A stretch of DNA of 64,000 bases from Burkholderia pyrrocinia (GCF_001028665.1 NZ_CP011504.1:2790001-2854000); one strand, 5' to 3'; shown: positions 42,551 through 51,700, numbered from the stretch's first letter. Numbers and translations are program-made. The notes: generated from the sequence alone by a model not told the origin.

Positions 42551-43339
42551 ATGGCAGCGTCGCTGCACCGGCGCCTGTTCCCGCTCGTGTTCGCGAGCCT
42601 CGTCGCATTCGCGTGGGTCACGCTGTGGGCGTGGACACGCAGTCCGTACGGGCGTTATCTCGAGCACGGCGACGGTGCCGCCTCCGAACCGTTCAACGCA
42701 CTGTGTCGCGCGCTGCCGGGTGGCTCGCTATGGCTGCCGGCCGTGCTCGACGCGGCCGCCTGGACGCTGATGATCCTGGCGATGATGCTGCCGACGACGC
42801 TGTCGCTGTTCGATGCGTTCGCGCGCGTCGTCTCGAACCGCCCGGACCAGACGCACCTGCTCGCGCTCGTTGGTGTCGGCTACGTCGTCGCGTGGAGCGG
42901 ATTCGGCCTCGTCGCGCACGGCCTGCATGCGCTGCTGCTGATGGGCGTCGCGCATGTGCCGGCACTCGCGTGGCGCGGCTGGCTGATCGGCGCGGCCGTG
43001 TTCGCGCTCGCCGGCGCATTTCAGTTCAGCCGGCTGAAGGAACACTGTCTGGACCGTTGCCGCACCCCTTTCGGTTTCGTGATCAGCCGCTGGCGCGGCC
43101 GCACGCCGTTGCGGCATGCGTTTGCGCTGGGCGCAAGCCACGGGCTCTTCTGCGTCGGGTGCTGCTGGGCGCTGATGCTGCTGATGTTCGTCGTCGGCGC
43201 CGGCAGTCTCGGCTGGATGCTGTCGCTCGCCGCGCTGATGGCCATCGAAAAGAATGCGGTGTGGGGACGGCAGCTCACGGCGCCGCTCGGCGTCGCGCTG
43301 TTCGGCGTGGCCGTGCTGATCGTCGCGAACCACGCGTGA
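42551..43339 (+). CDS. DUF2182 predicted metal-binding membrane protein
   Basis: A 262-residue protein with about seven membrane helices. Family marks are WTLMILAMMLPTTLSLFDAF near residue 75, QFSRLKEHCLDRCRTPFGF in the middle, and the Cys/His-rich GASHGLFCVGCCWALMLLMF helix. These Cys and His residues are the reason for the metal-binding prediction. The ATG at 42551 has a weak GGAAAC site. A GTG at 42524 overlapping the DUF1326 stop is an alternative that would couple the two. It follows DUF1326 and precedes a DMT transporter by nine bases. Confidence 0.85.
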   Translation: MAASLHRRLFPLVFASLVAFAWVTLWAWTRSPYGRYLEHGDGAASEPFNALCRALPGGSLWLPAVLDAAAWTLMILAMMLPTTLSLFDAFARVVSNRPDQTHLLALVGVGYVVAWSGFGLVAHGLHALLLMGVAHVPALAWRGWLIGAAVFALAGAFQFSRLKEHCLDRCRTPFGFVISRWRGRTPLRHAFALGASHGLFCVGCCWALMLLMFVVGAGSLGWMLSLAALMAIEKNAVWGRQLTAPLGVALFGVAVLIVANHA

Positions 43340-43347
43340 GGCCCGCG

Positions 43348-44241
43348 ATGCGTCCGCCCGCCTCCGCATTCGCGCTGCACGTGCGACCAGGCGTGCGGGT
43401 TGCCGCGCTGACGTCAGTCGCGATGCTCGCATTCGCATCGAATTCGCTGCTGTGCCGGCTCGCGCTGCAGGCCGGGCGAATCGACGCGGCCAGCTTCGGC
43501 AGCCTGCGCCTCGTGTCGGGCGCGCTGATGCTCGCGATCGTTGCCCGCGCGGGTGCGCGACGGCCCGCCCCGCCCGCGGACTGGCCCGCGGCGGCGATGC
43601 TGTTCGCCTATGTCGCGTGCTTCTCGTTCGCGTACCTGACCGTCAGTGCCGCAACCGGCGCGCTGATCCTGTTCGGCGCGGTGCAACTGACGATGTTCGC
43701 GGCGGGATGGCGCGCCGGCGAACGGTTCGCCCCGGCCGGCTGGGCCGGGTTCGGCGTCGCGCTCGGCGGGCTGCTGTATCTCGTGTCGCCGGGGCTCGCG
43801 GCGCCGACGCCACAAGGCGCCGCGCTGATGACTGTCGCCGGCGTTGCATGGGGCATCTATTCGATACGCGGCCGGAAGCCTGCCGATCCGGTCGCGGCGA
43901 CCGCCGGCAACTTCCTGCGTGCCGCACCGCTCGCGCTCGCGTTGAGCGTCGCGCTCGCCGCCCGCATGCACGTGACACCGGCCGGCATCGCGCTTGCGGT
44001 GCTTTCCGGTGCGCTCACATCGGGCCTCGGCTACGTCGTCTGGTATGCCGCGCTGCGGCACCTCACGGCCATGCGCGCCGCGGCGATCCAGTTGTCCGTG
44101 CCGCCGATCGCCGCGTGCGGCGCCGTGCTGTTCCTGTCGGAACAGCCGACCTGGCGGCTCGCGCTCGCATCGGCCGCCATCCTCGGTGGCGTCGCGGCGG
44201 TGCTCGCGACCCGTGCCCGCCACGCGGGCGCCGCGCCGTGA
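43348..44241 (+). CDS. EamA/DMT-family transporter
   Basis: A 297-residue protein with ten predicted helices in two EamA repeats (SLRLVSGALMLAIVARAG in the first, GVAWGIYSIRGRKPADPVAA and LTSGLGYVVWYAALRHLTAM in the second). DMT proteins export amino acids, nucleotides or drugs. It is likely cotranscribed with the DUF1326 and DUF2182 genes (gap of eight bases). A hairpin at 44296-44326 ends the unit. The substrate cannot be told. Confidence 0.88.
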   Translation: MRPPASAFALHVRPGVRVAALTSVAMLAFASNSLLCRLALQAGRIDAASFGSLRLVSGALMLAIVARAGARRPAPPADWPAAAMLFAYVACFSFAYLTVSAATGALILFGAVQLTMFAAGWRAGERFAPAGWAGFGVALGGLLYLVSPGLAAPTPQGAALMTVAGVAWGIYSIRGRKPADPVAATAGNFLRAAPLALALSVALAARMHVTPAGIALAVLSGALTSGLGYVVWYAALRHLTAMRAAAIQLSVPPIAACGAVLFLSEQPTWRLALASAAILGGVAAVLATRARHAGAAP

Positions 44242-44295
44242 CGGCCGGCGGGCGCACCGCACTCGCCCCGGCTCGTTCGTGCATGCAGAAACGCA

Positions 44296-44326
44296 AAACC
44301 CGTCCACGGATACCGTGCACGGGTTT
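44296..44326. terminator. bidirectional terminator between DMT and DUF4148 genes
   Basis: AAACCCGTCCACGG pairs with CCGTGCACGGGTTT with one mismatch around an ATA loop. A-rich and T-rich flanks allow use from both sides by the convergent genes. Confidence 0.75.
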
Positions 44327-44369
44327 CGGGGGAAGCGGCAAACCGGGCGCCATGGCGGCGCCGGCCGGC

Positions 44370-44699
44370 TTAGTGGCCGAAGTACACCGACGTGCGATCG
44401 GCGGCGGCCGGCACGACCACGCGCTGGCCCGACTGCGACGTCGCGGCGGCATTCGCGCCGTAGCCCGTTGCGTCGGCTTGCGCGCCGGTGTTCTGCGCGG
44501 CGGCGATCTTTGCCTGGGCGGCCTGGATGTTTTCCGGGTAATTGATCCAGTCGTTCGGGTTGTAGCCGGCCTTTTCGAGCTGGACCAGTTCGGCGCGCAC
44601 TTGCGCGCGCGTCAGCGGCTGCTGGTTCGACTGGGCGAACGAGACAACCGGTGCGGCCACCAGAGCGGCCAGTGCAACTGCCTTGATCAGCGATTTCAT
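44370..44699 (-). CDS. DUF4148 small exported protein
   Basis: A 109-residue protein with a signal peptide (MKSLIKAVALAALVAAPVVSFA, cut before QSNQQ). The conserved TRAQVRAELVQLEKAGYNPN segment defines DUF4148, a family abundant in Burkholderia and relatives. The C-terminal half is Ala/Gln-rich and flexible. The location is likely periplasmic. The function is unknown. Strong CTGGAGGT site before the ATG at 44699. Monocistronic. Confidence 0.92.
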   Translation of the reverse strand: MKSLIKAVALAALVAAPVVSFAQSNQQPLTRAQVRAELVQLEKAGYNPNDWINYPENIQAAQAKIAAAQNTGAQADATGYGANAAATSQSGQRVVVPAAADRTSVYFGH

Positions 44700-44923
44700 G
44701 ATGCGTTACCTCCAGGATTGTTTTGTCAGGCGCTTCGGACTCGGGGTCGTTGCGCATGAGTAGAAGTCTAGGAGGCGCGACTATCAGGGTAAATACTTAA
44801 ATCGCGAATTCACTATTGACGGGAAGAGCACAATCGCGCGGGAATAACGCCATTCATCAGATGATTATCGGCATTCATACGCCGAATGCTGCGATACGGC
44901 ATCCGGCGCGTGCTGCCCGCGCT

Positions 44924-45799
44924 TCAGCGCGATTGGTCGATGTCCGCCGCCGCCATCAGCCTGTCGAACAACAGTGCCTTGAGGCGGACCAGGTCGTCGG
45001 CGCCGATCTCGCCGAATGCGGCGTGATGAAGCGTCAGCGCCGGCGCCGACGGATCGGCATGCACGGCCCGCACCGTGCCGTCGAGCGCCAGCCATTCGAC
45101 GCGGTCGCCCGCCGCGTACGGCAGCAGCACGCGCAACGGCTCGCCGGCCGCGGCGATGGTCCGGTCGAACGCGACCGACAGCCCGCTCAGGCTGATGTCG
45201 TGCACCATTCCGATGCTTTCCGTGCCATCCGCGCCACCCGTGCAGCAGGCCGCGACCCGTGCCGGCACGCGCGGCTCCGCGCGCGTGCGCAGCCGGTCGA
45301 CGAAGCCCGGCGGCGACAGGATCATGAACGGCGCGGCGCCCGACACCTGCACCGACTCGACCGTCGCGCCGAAACGGGACACCGCGGCCCGGCCGATCGC
45401 CACCGCTTCGATGTCGTCGCCGCGCGCGAATTCGAGCACGGCCGCCGGCTGAGGTTCGACGAACAGCGCGCCCGACGCGGCGATGCCGATCAGCCGGCAG
45501 CGCTGCAGCGCGCGTGTCGTGCCGACCCGGCGGCGGATGCCGATCGCGGCGCCGGCCGCCAACCCCATGCGCTTGGCGGGCGGCACCGCGCCATGCACGC
45601 GCGGATCGGCATCGGCGTTTTCGCGCACGCGCATGGGCCGGAAATGATCGAACAGGAAAGCATGCTGCGCGGCATCGCGCAGTGTCGTGCCGGCCGGCAG
45701 CAGCGCGGCGCCGTCGGCATCGTAGAGATCGAAGCCGAGCGGAACGCCGGCGGAGAGATCGTCGCGCACGAGCGCGACGTAGTCGGTGGGAAGCCGCAT
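44924..45799 (-). CDS. PilZ-domain c-di-GMP-binding protein, YcgR-like
   Basis: A 291-residue protein. The C-terminal PilZ domain (about residues 170-285) has the c-di-GMP contacts Arg173-x3-Arg177 and Asp201-x-Ser-x2-Gly206 (DISLSGLSV). The N-terminal 120 residues resemble the YcgR-N flagellar-brake domain in position (RVGTTRALQRCRLIGIAASG). It would bind cyclic di-GMP and slow flagella or alter other surface functions. No flagellar genes adjoin. Start at 45799. It is 81 bases downstream of the PBP gene on the same strand. Confidence 0.88.
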   Translation of the reverse strand: MRLPTDYVALVRDDLSAGVPLGFDLYDADGAALLPAGTTLRDAAQHAFLFDHFRPMRVRENADADPRVHGAVPPAKRMGLAAGAAIGIRRRVGTTRALQRCRLIGIAASGALFVEPQPAAVLEFARGDDIEAVAIGRAAVSRFGATVESVQVSGAAPFMILSPPGFVDRLRTRAEPRVPARVAACCTGGADGTESIGMVHDISLSGLSVAFDRTIAAAGEPLRVLLPYAAGDRVEWLALDGTVRAVHADPSAPALTLHHAAFGEIGADDLVRLKALLFDRLMAAADIDQSR

Positions 45800-45880
45800 C
45801 GGAGAGGCGCGCGGAGCGACCGCGCGAACTGTCGTGACAACCTGATTACGGCAGCTTCGCGCGAAATCTGAACGGCTTCG

Positions 45881-48472
45881 TTACTGTGAGGCGCCGGTCG
45901 TGTCGGGAGCGACCGGCGCGGTCGGCTGGGCCGGCGTGGCGGGAGGTGCGGCTGCCGGTGCGGCGCCGGTGCCCGTGCCGACACCGCTCGTCGTACTTGC
46001 GCCGGCTGCCGGCTGCGGTGCCGGCTGCGGTTGCGATGCGCCCGCCGACAGCGCCGCGGCCGATGCGGCCACTTCGGACGCCGGTATCCATTCCTCGACG
46101 ATGCCGCCGGACGCCGCTTCGGGCGCCGATGCCGTCGACGCGGCCGATGCTGCGCCTTCGTCGGCTTCCGATGGAGGCTCGACACGCTGCGTCCTGACGG
46201 GCGTGGGCGTCTTCTTCGGCTCGGTCCTGAACCACGTGTCGAACAGGTCCGACGCACGCTCGCGCAGCGATGCGAACCAGCCTGGCGACGGCTCGGTATC
46301 GAATTTCGCCTTCGTGTCGACGATCCGGGCGCGCTGCGCGCGCTGGAAGAAATCGCCGACGATCGGCAGCGCGCTGTGCGCGCCCTGCCCCCAGTAATCG
46401 CTGCGCAGCGTCACGCGGCCGTCGTCGAAACCGACCCACGCACCGGCGACGAGGCCCGGCTGCATCAGGATGAACCAGCCGTCCGCGTTGTCCTGCGTCG
46501 TGCCCGTCTTGCCGGCCACGTCGCCACGGATCCCGAAGCGCGTGCGGATGCTGCCGCCTGTGCCGCGCGTCACGACATCGCGCATCACGTCGAGCAGCGT
46601 CTTGTCGGTTTCGGCGTCGAACGCGCGCTCGGGCGGCCCCGGCGCGTATTCGGCGAGCACGTCGCCCTGGCGGTTTTCGATGCGCGTCACCATTTGCGGC
46701 TCGACGTACAGCCCGCCGTTCGCGATCGTCGCGTACGACGCGACCATCTCCTTCAGCGTGACCGGGCTCGTGCCGAGCGCGAGCGACGGCACGCGCTCGA
46801 GCGGGCTTTCGCGCACGCCCATGTCGCGCGCGAGCCGTGCGACGGCCGCGGGCCCGACCTTCTCCATCACCTGCGCGGTGATCCGGTTGCGCGACAGCGC
46901 GACCGCGTCGCGCAGCGTCATCGGTTTGCCGGTGGGCGGCACGTCGTCGTTCGGCCGCCAGATCTCGCCGCCCTTCAGCGGGATCTCGACCGGCTGGTCG
47001 ATGAACGTGTCTTCCGGCTTCATCCCGCTCGCGAACGCGGCGCCATAGACGAACGGCTTGAACGTCGAGCCCGGCTGGCGCCGCGCCTGCGCGACGTGAT
47101 CGAACGGCTCGTTGGTAAAGTCGCGGCTGCCGACCCAGGCGCGGATCTGCCCGTCGCGCGGATCGATCGCGAGGAAGCCGGCCTGCACGTCGGTCTTCGT
47201 CTTGCACAGCGCGCGCATGAAGCCGCGGTCGGCCGCGAGCAGCTTCATCGCGGCCGCGTCGTCCTTGCCGGCGTCCTGCGCGGCCTTGTACTCGGGCGAC
47301 TCGCGCATGAAGGTGCGGAACACCTCGTTGTCGGTACCGCAGCCGTCGCGGCCGCTCCATGCGTTGTTCGCAATGCCCTGCAGCTGATTGCCCTGCAGCG
47401 TGAGCGCCTGCGTCGCCATCTGCTGCAGCCGCGAGTCGATCGTCGTGCGCACGATCAGCCCGTCCGAATAGATGTTGTAGTCGTTACGGTCGGCCCACGC
47501 GATCAGCCATTTGCGCAACTGCTGCGCGAAATGCGGCGCCGGCCCCGGCGGCTCCTTCTGGCGCTCGAAATCGATACGCAGCGGCCTGCGCTGCAACTGC
47601 GCGAACTGCGCCGCCGACAGCTTGCCGTACTTCACCATCTGGCCGAGCACCGTGTTGCGCCGCTGCAGCGCGCGCTCGGGATTCAGCACCGGGTTGTAGT
47701 AGCTGTTGCCCTTCAGCATCCCGACGAGCGTCGCGCTGTCGAGCACGTCGAGCTCGTCGGCCGACTTGTCGAAATAGGTGCGTGCGGCCATCTCGACGCC
47801 GTACGCGTTGTACAGGAACGGCACCGTGTTCAGGTAGGTCTCGAGGATCTGGTCCTTGCTGTAGACGGCCTCGATCTTCAGCGCGGTGATCGCTTCCTTC
47901 ACCTTGCGCGTGAGCGTCGGCGCGCGGCCGATCTCGTCCGGATACAGGTTGCGCGCGAGCTGCTGGGTGATCGTCGAGCCGCCCTGGCGGCTACCCGAGA
48001 ACGTATGGAGCGCGGCCGATGCGGTGCGTTTCCAGTCGAGGCCGTGATGCTCGTAGAAGCGATGGTCCTCGGTCGCGATCAGTGCGTCGACCATGTGCGG
48101 CGAGATCTGCTTGAGCGGCACCCACTCGCGGTTCGACGGCTTGAATTCGGCCAGCAGCTTGCCGTCGGCGGACAGCACCTGTGCGGGCTGGTCGACGCGC
48201 GCCTTGCGGATGTCGCCGATGCCCGGCGTGAACGGGATCAGTACGATCACGTAGAGCACGAACAGCGCCGGCACGGCGGCGGCCGTGAGCAGCACGCCGC
48301 GGCGCGTCGGATGACGGAGATGGTGCCACGCGGCGGCGGCGAGAGGCTTGACCCTCGCGACGGCGGCAGCCGCGACGGGTTGGGCGCGCGCGATCCATCT
48401 GGCACAGAAATCACGCACTGACGACACGTTTCGGCGATTCACGCGGGTGGGGCTCGGCTGAAAAGGGTGCAT
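45881..48472 (-). CDS. class A penicillin-binding protein (PBP1a-like)
   Basis: An 863-residue bifunctional peptidoglycan synthase. A basic cytosolic start is followed by one membrane anchor (about residues 60-80). The GT51 glycosyltransferase has catalytic Glu135 in TEDHRFYEHHG and the GGSTITQQLARNLY motif (about 165-178). The transpeptidase domain has Ser469-Thr-Phe-Lys472, an SRN motif and KTGTT. After about residue 745 the C terminus is a low-complexity Ala/Pro/Ser/Thr/Gly tail of about 110 residues, probably a flexible periplasmic extension. It is not next to other cell-wall genes, so it may be an accessory PBP. The start at 48472 lacks a clear ribosome-binding site. Confidence 0.92.
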   Translation of the reverse strand: MHPFQPSPTRVNRRNVSSVRDFCARWIARAQPVAAAAVARVKPLAAAAWHHLRHPTRRGVLLTAAAVPALFVLYVIVLIPFTPGIGDIRKARVDQPAQVLSADGKLLAEFKPSNREWVPLKQISPHMVDALIATEDHRFYEHHGLDWKRTASAALHTFSGSRQGGSTITQQLARNLYPDEIGRAPTLTRKVKEAITALKIEAVYSKDQILETYLNTVPFLYNAYGVEMAARTYFDKSADELDVLDSATLVGMLKGNSYYNPVLNPERALQRRNTVLGQMVKYGKLSAAQFAQLQRRPLRIDFERQKEPPGPAPHFAQQLRKWLIAWADRNDYNIYSDGLIVRTTIDSRLQQMATQALTLQGNQLQGIANNAWSGRDGCGTDNEVFRTFMRESPEYKAAQDAGKDDAAAMKLLAADRGFMRALCKTKTDVQAGFLAIDPRDGQIRAWVGSRDFTNEPFDHVAQARRQPGSTFKPFVYGAAFASGMKPEDTFIDQPVEIPLKGGEIWRPNDDVPPTGKPMTLRDAVALSRNRITAQVMEKVGPAAVARLARDMGVRESPLERVPSLALGTSPVTLKEMVASYATIANGGLYVEPQMVTRIENRQGDVLAEYAPGPPERAFDAETDKTLLDVMRDVVTRGTGGSIRTRFGIRGDVAGKTGTTQDNADGWFILMQPGLVAGAWVGFDDGRVTLRSDYWGQGAHSALPIVGDFFQRAQRARIVDTKAKFDTEPSPGWFASLRERASDLFDTWFRTEPKKTPTPVRTQRVEPPSEADEGAASAASTASAPEAASGGIVEEWIPASEVAASAAALSAGASQPQPAPQPAAGASTTSGVGTGTGAAPAAAPPATPAQPTAPVAPDTTGASQ

Positions 48473-48554
48473 CGTACCAAAACTCGCGCGGCCCGCCGGT
48501 CCGTGGCGGCCTTGCGTCGGCATGCGCGGCGCGGTGTCGCGACCGTTCACATGC

Positions 48555-48591
48555 AAAAAAGGCGCGTGCCCCGCAACGGGAGCGACGCGCC
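48555..48591 (-). terminator. Rho-independent terminator after the hydroxyproline dehydratase gene
   Basis: Read on the minus strand, GGCGCGT and ACGCGCC form the base of a GC-rich stem (48561-48591), followed by TTTTTT (48555-48560). It ends the dehydratase transcript before the PBP gene. Confidence 0.8.
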
Positions 48592-48646
48592 AAGCCTGGT
48601 ACAACAAACGGGAAGCCGCGCGACGGCGGCCGATCGGCGCCGATGC

Positions 48647-49654
48647 TCAGCGCACGAGAAAACCGTAGGTCAGCGGATCGCGCTCGTCGACGATCCAGTT
48701 CGCGAACCCGCAGATATGCGCGCTGCCCTCCACTTCCGGGATCACGGCCGGGATGTCGCCGACCGTCGTCTCGCGCAGCACGCGCCCCTTGAAGATCGTG
48801 CCGACGATCGATTCGTTGACGAGCGTGTCGCCGGCCGCGAGCAACCCGCGCTGGTACAGCTGCGCGACGCGCCCGCCGGTGCCGGAGCCGGTCGGCGAGC
48901 GGTCGACCTCGCGATCCGCGAACACGCAGCAGTTCGCCTGCGTCGAGCCCGGATGGCGCGGCGCGTTCGCGATGATCGTGCCGTAGATATGGTTGATTTC
49001 CGGAATCTCCGGATGCACGACCGGGTACTTCGCGTTCGCGGCAGCCTTCACTTCCGCGCCGAAGCGAATCAGCCTTTCCACCGCCGCTTCGCGCACCGGC
49101 AGGTCGAACGGCGCGCCGTCGACGTAGAAGTAGAACGCGCCGCCATACGCGATGTCGCCGGTCACGGTGCCGAACGACGGCGTGTCGACCGACACGTCGC
49201 GCCGCCAGATGAACGACGGCACGTTGACGAAGCGCACGGGCCCCGCATGCTCGCCGTCCCACTTGACGAAGGCCTCGATGAAGCCGCACGGCGCGTCGAT
49301 GCCGACCCGCGTTTCCGGCGCCGTGCGCTGTACCCAGCCGAGTTCGACCGCGGCGGTCGACAGCGCGATCACGCCGTGCCCGCAATGGTCGCTGTAGCCT
49401 TCGTTGTGCACGAAGATCACGCCGAAATCGGCGTTCGGCGACACGGGCTCGGTCAGGTAGCCGCCGTACATGTCGGCGTGGCCGCGCGGTTCGAACATCA
49501 ACGCGCGGCGAATCTCGTCGGCGTTCTCCTTGAGCCATGCGCGGCGCTGGACGATCGTGTCGCCCGGCAGACGCGGCAGCCCGCTCGTGACGATGCGGAA
49601 CGCTTCGCCGCCCGTATGGACTTCGACGGTGGAAAGGGATCGGGAAATTTTCAT
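48647..49654 (-). CDS. trans-3-hydroxy-L-proline dehydratase (proline racemase family)
   Basis: A 335-residue member of the proline racemase superfamily. The first catalytic Cys91 is present in SDHCGHGVIAL. The second position is Thr255 in DRSPTGSGTGG, where racemases and 4-hydroxyproline epimerases have Cys. Cys/Thr pairs are characteristic of trans-3-hydroxy-L-proline dehydratase (as in human L3HYPDH), which yields delta1-pyrroline-2-carboxylate. The cluster contains a reductase for that product, which supports the call. The start at 49654 begins MKISRSLSTVEVHTGGE, the normal family N terminus. It is 65 bases downstream of a periplasmic binding-protein gene, with a hairpin between them. Confidence 0.88.
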   Translation of the reverse strand: MKISRSLSTVEVHTGGEAFRIVTSGLPRLPGDTIVQRRAWLKENADEIRRALMFEPRGHADMYGGYLTEPVSPNADFGVIFVHNEGYSDHCGHGVIALSTAAVELGWVQRTAPETRVGIDAPCGFIEAFVKWDGEHAGPVRFVNVPSFIWRRDVSVDTPSFGTVTGDIAYGGAFYFYVDGAPFDLPVREAAVERLIRFGAEVKAAANAKYPVVHPEIPEINHIYGTIIANAPRHPGSTQANCCVFADREVDRSPTGSGTGGRVAQLYQRGLLAAGDTLVNESIVGTIFKGRVLRETTVGDIPAVIPEVEGSAHICGFANWIVDERDPLTYGFLVR

Positions 49655-49679
49655 GGTCGATCGAATGCGTTGAAACGAA

Positions 49680-49702
49680 GGACGGCGGCCAGGCCGCCGT
49701 CC
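49680..49702. terminator. intercistronic hairpin between binding-protein and dehydratase genes
   Basis: GGACGGCGGCC and GGCCGCCGTCC form a perfect 11-base palindrome around a single A. It is placed just after the binding-protein stop, without a T tract on the minus strand. Partial termination or mRNA stabilisation would explain higher expression of the binding protein. Confidence 0.6.
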
Positions 49703-49719
49703 GATGGCAGATTGGCCGG

Positions 49720-50841
49720 TTACTTCGCGTACGGCTCGGGCAGGCCGTTGCGGATCACGTAGACGGTCGTCGGCGCACCCTTCAGGTCGCCGTTCGCGTC
49801 GAACGAATAGGTGCCCGCGACGCCCGCATGGTTCGACTTCGCGAGTTGCGCGATCAGCTTCGCCTTGTCGGTGGTCGTGCCGGCCTTGACCATCGCGTCG
49901 GCGAGCAGCTTCGCGCCGTCGTAGTAGTTGACGCCGTAGACCTGCGGATCCGTGTGATAGGTGTCGTGGTACTTCTTCAGGAATTCGCGCCCGGCCGGCG
50001 TCTTCTCGAGCGCGACGCCGCCCTGCGCGCAGTAGACGATCGACGCCGCTTCGCCCGCGACCTTGCCCATGTCGGCCGAGCAGATGCCGTCGCCGCCGAG
50101 CAGCTTCGCGCGCAGCCCGCGCTGCTTCATCTGCTTGGCCATCGGCGCGCCCTGCGCCGCATAGCCGCCGAAGAAGATCACGTCGGGGTTGCTGGCCTTG
50201 ATCTTGGTGAGAATGCCGAGGAAATCGGTAGCCGACGAGCTCGTGAATTCCTGGTCGACGATCTTGATGCCGTTCGCTTTCGCGACGTTCATGAACTGCT
50301 CGGCGACGCCCTGCCCGTACGCGGTGCGATCGTCGATGACGGCCGCGGTTTTCGCGTTCAGCGTCTTCGCAGCGAACGTGCCCATCGTGCCGCCGAGCTG
50401 TTCGTCGCTCGCGCCGATCCGGAAGATGTTCTTGAAGCCCTGCTTCGTGAGCGCCGGATTCGACGCCACCGGCAGCATCGGCACGCCGGCATTCGAGTAC
50501 ACGCGTGACGCCGGGATCGCGACGCCCGAGTTGTACGGGCCGAGCACGGCGACGACGCCCTTGTCGACGAGGTTCTGCGCGACCTGCACGCCGGCCTTGG
50601 GGTCGGCCTGGTCGTCGTCCGAAATCAGCTTGAAGGTGACGGTCTTGCCGGCAACCTTCACGCCGGCCTTGTTGAGTTCGTCGATGGCAAGGCGCGCGCC
50701 GTTTTCATTGTCCTTGCCGTTCGCGGCCTGCGGGCCCGTCAGCGGCGCCGAATGACCGATCATCACGACTTCCTGCGCGTGCGCGGAAGTCAGCGCGCCG
50801 GCGGCAACGGCCACCGAGAGCGCGGTAACGAGGTGTCGCAT
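49720..50841 (-). CDS. periplasmic binding protein of LivJ/LivK type (HAAT family)
   Basis: A 373-residue protein with a Sec signal peptide (MRHLVTALSVAVAAGALTSAHA). The mature type I fold reads EVVMIGHSAPLTGPQAANGK, DDQADPKAGVQVAQNLVDKG and VAVLGPYNSGVAIPAS. Such proteins bind branched-chain or other amino acids for an ABC importer. No permease or ATPase genes are nearby, so it must use components encoded elsewhere. In this cluster hydroxyproline or proline is a plausible ligand. The ATG at 50841 follows AGGAGACATC. Two inverted repeats lie in its promoter region. Confidence 0.9.
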   Translation of the reverse strand: MRHLVTALSVAVAAGALTSAHAQEVVMIGHSAPLTGPQAANGKDNENGARLAIDELNKAGVKVAGKTVTFKLISDDDQADPKAGVQVAQNLVDKGVVAVLGPYNSGVAIPASRVYSNAGVPMLPVASNPALTKQGFKNIFRIGASDEQLGGTMGTFAAKTLNAKTAAVIDDRTAYGQGVAEQFMNVAKANGIKIVDQEFTSSSATDFLGILTKIKASNPDVIFFGGYAAQGAPMAKQMKQRGLRAKLLGGDGICSADMGKVAGEAASIVYCAQGGVALEKTPAGREFLKKYHDTYHTDPQVYGVNYYDGAKLLADAMVKAGTTTDKAKLIAQLAKSNHAGVAGTYSFDANGDLKGAPTTVYVIRNGLPEPYAK

Positions 50842-50852
50842 GATGTCTCCTG

Positions 50853-50900
50853 ATTGGTTTTGTGTGAAACCAATGTAGGACACGCGTGGTCACATCGCAA
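50853..50900 (-). promoter_or_regulatory. promoter of the binding-protein gene, with inverted repeat at the -10
   Basis: On the minus strand, -35 TTGCGA (50895-50900) and -10 TACATT (50872-50877) are 17 bases apart. A perfect inverted repeat ATTGGTTT-N6-AAACCAAT (50853-50874) overlaps the -10 and leader and could bind a regulator or fold in the mRNA. Confidence 0.55.
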
Positions 50901-50924
50901 GCAATTTCAAAATAATTTTCGCGA

Positions 50925-50948
50925 TTCTGGTCATAATTCAGACCAGAA
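50925..50948. promoter_or_regulatory. GntR-type operator, site 1
   Basis: TTCTGGTC (50925-50932) and GACCAGAA (50941-50948) are perfect inverted 8-mers with an 8-base spacer. The repeat lies upstream of the binding-protein promoter and just beyond the GntR gene end. A related element at 51789-51812 lies upstream of the GntR gene. Confidence 0.6.
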
Positions 50949-50962
50949 CGAGGCCACACCGA

Positions 50963-51700
50963 TCACTTCGGCGCGATGTCGCGCCGCACGCGGCGGATAT
51001 GCTGCTCGACGTAGAACGCGGCCGCATCGGCGTCGCCGGACACGATCGCCTCGTAGATCAGCCGGTGTTCGGACACGTAGAGCCGGATCCGACCCGCATC
51101 GTAGATGCCGTCGTCCTTCAGCCGCTTCCATAACGGCTGGTCCATCGTCTTCGCGACCTCGTCCGCGATCTTCACGATCAGCGGGTCGCCGGTCATCAGC
51201 GCGAGTTGCCGGTGGAACAGTCGGTCGCTCTCGTTCCACAGCGCGCGCTGGTGCGGATCGTCGACGTCGGTGATGGTTTCCATCTGCGCGAGATAGCGCT
51301 CGGCGCCCGGGTCGGTGCGGCCATGCGACGCCGCGAGGCGCGCGATCGCGGGTTCCAGGATCAGCCGCACGTCGAGCGTCGACGTCGGGCTGAAGTCGGC
51401 CTCGGACGCCGCGCGCATGTCGCCGCGCTCCGCGAGCACGTCGAGCGGCGACGCGACGACATAGGTGCCGGAATTGCGCTTCGTGAACACGAGCCCTTCA
51501 TTCTGCAGCGCGCCGAGCGCCTCGCGCACGGCCGGCCGGCCGACCTGGAACAGCACCGCGAGCTCGCGCTCGGACGGCAGCCGCGAATCGGCCGCGTAGC
51601 GCCCCGCGCGAATCTCGTCGCGAATCTTCTCGGCAACCTGCTCGTAGATCTGCAGCGGCCTGAAACCGCCTTCGAGTGATTCGGGACGCGCGGACATCAT
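50963..51700 (-). CDS. GntR/FadR-family regulator (FCD domain)
   Basis: A 245-residue regulator. The N-terminal winged HTH reads IYEQVAEKIRDEIRAGRYA and RLPSERELAVLFQVGRPAVR. The C-terminal FCD effector domain has metal-binding-type residues in WNESDRLFHRQLALMTGDP and VSEHRLIYEAIVSGD. FCD regulators respond to organic acids or amino acids. It lies between the binding-protein gene and the divergent reductase gene, with matching operator-like repeats on both sides, so it is the likely regulator of the hydroxyproline cluster. The start could be 51700 or 51697. AGGAG lies upstream. Confidence 0.9.
   Translation of the reverse strand: MMSARPESLEGGFRPLQIYEQVAEKIRDEIRAGRYAADSRLPSERELAVLFQVGRPAVREALGALQNEGLVFTKRNSGTYVVASPLDVLAERGDMRAASEADFSPTSTLDVRLILEPAIARLAASHGRTDPGAERYLAQMETITDVDDPHQRALWNESDRLFHRQLALMTGDPLIVKIADEVAKTMDQPLWKRLKDDGIYDAGRIRLYVSEHRLIYEAIVSGDADAAAFYVEQHIRRVRRDIAPK

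Noticed and set aside
48647..49654. 4-hydroxyproline epimerase or proline racemase as the product
   Set aside because: The second catalytic position reads Thr (DRSPTGSG) instead of Cys, which fits the dehydratase branch. The neighbouring reductase supports this.
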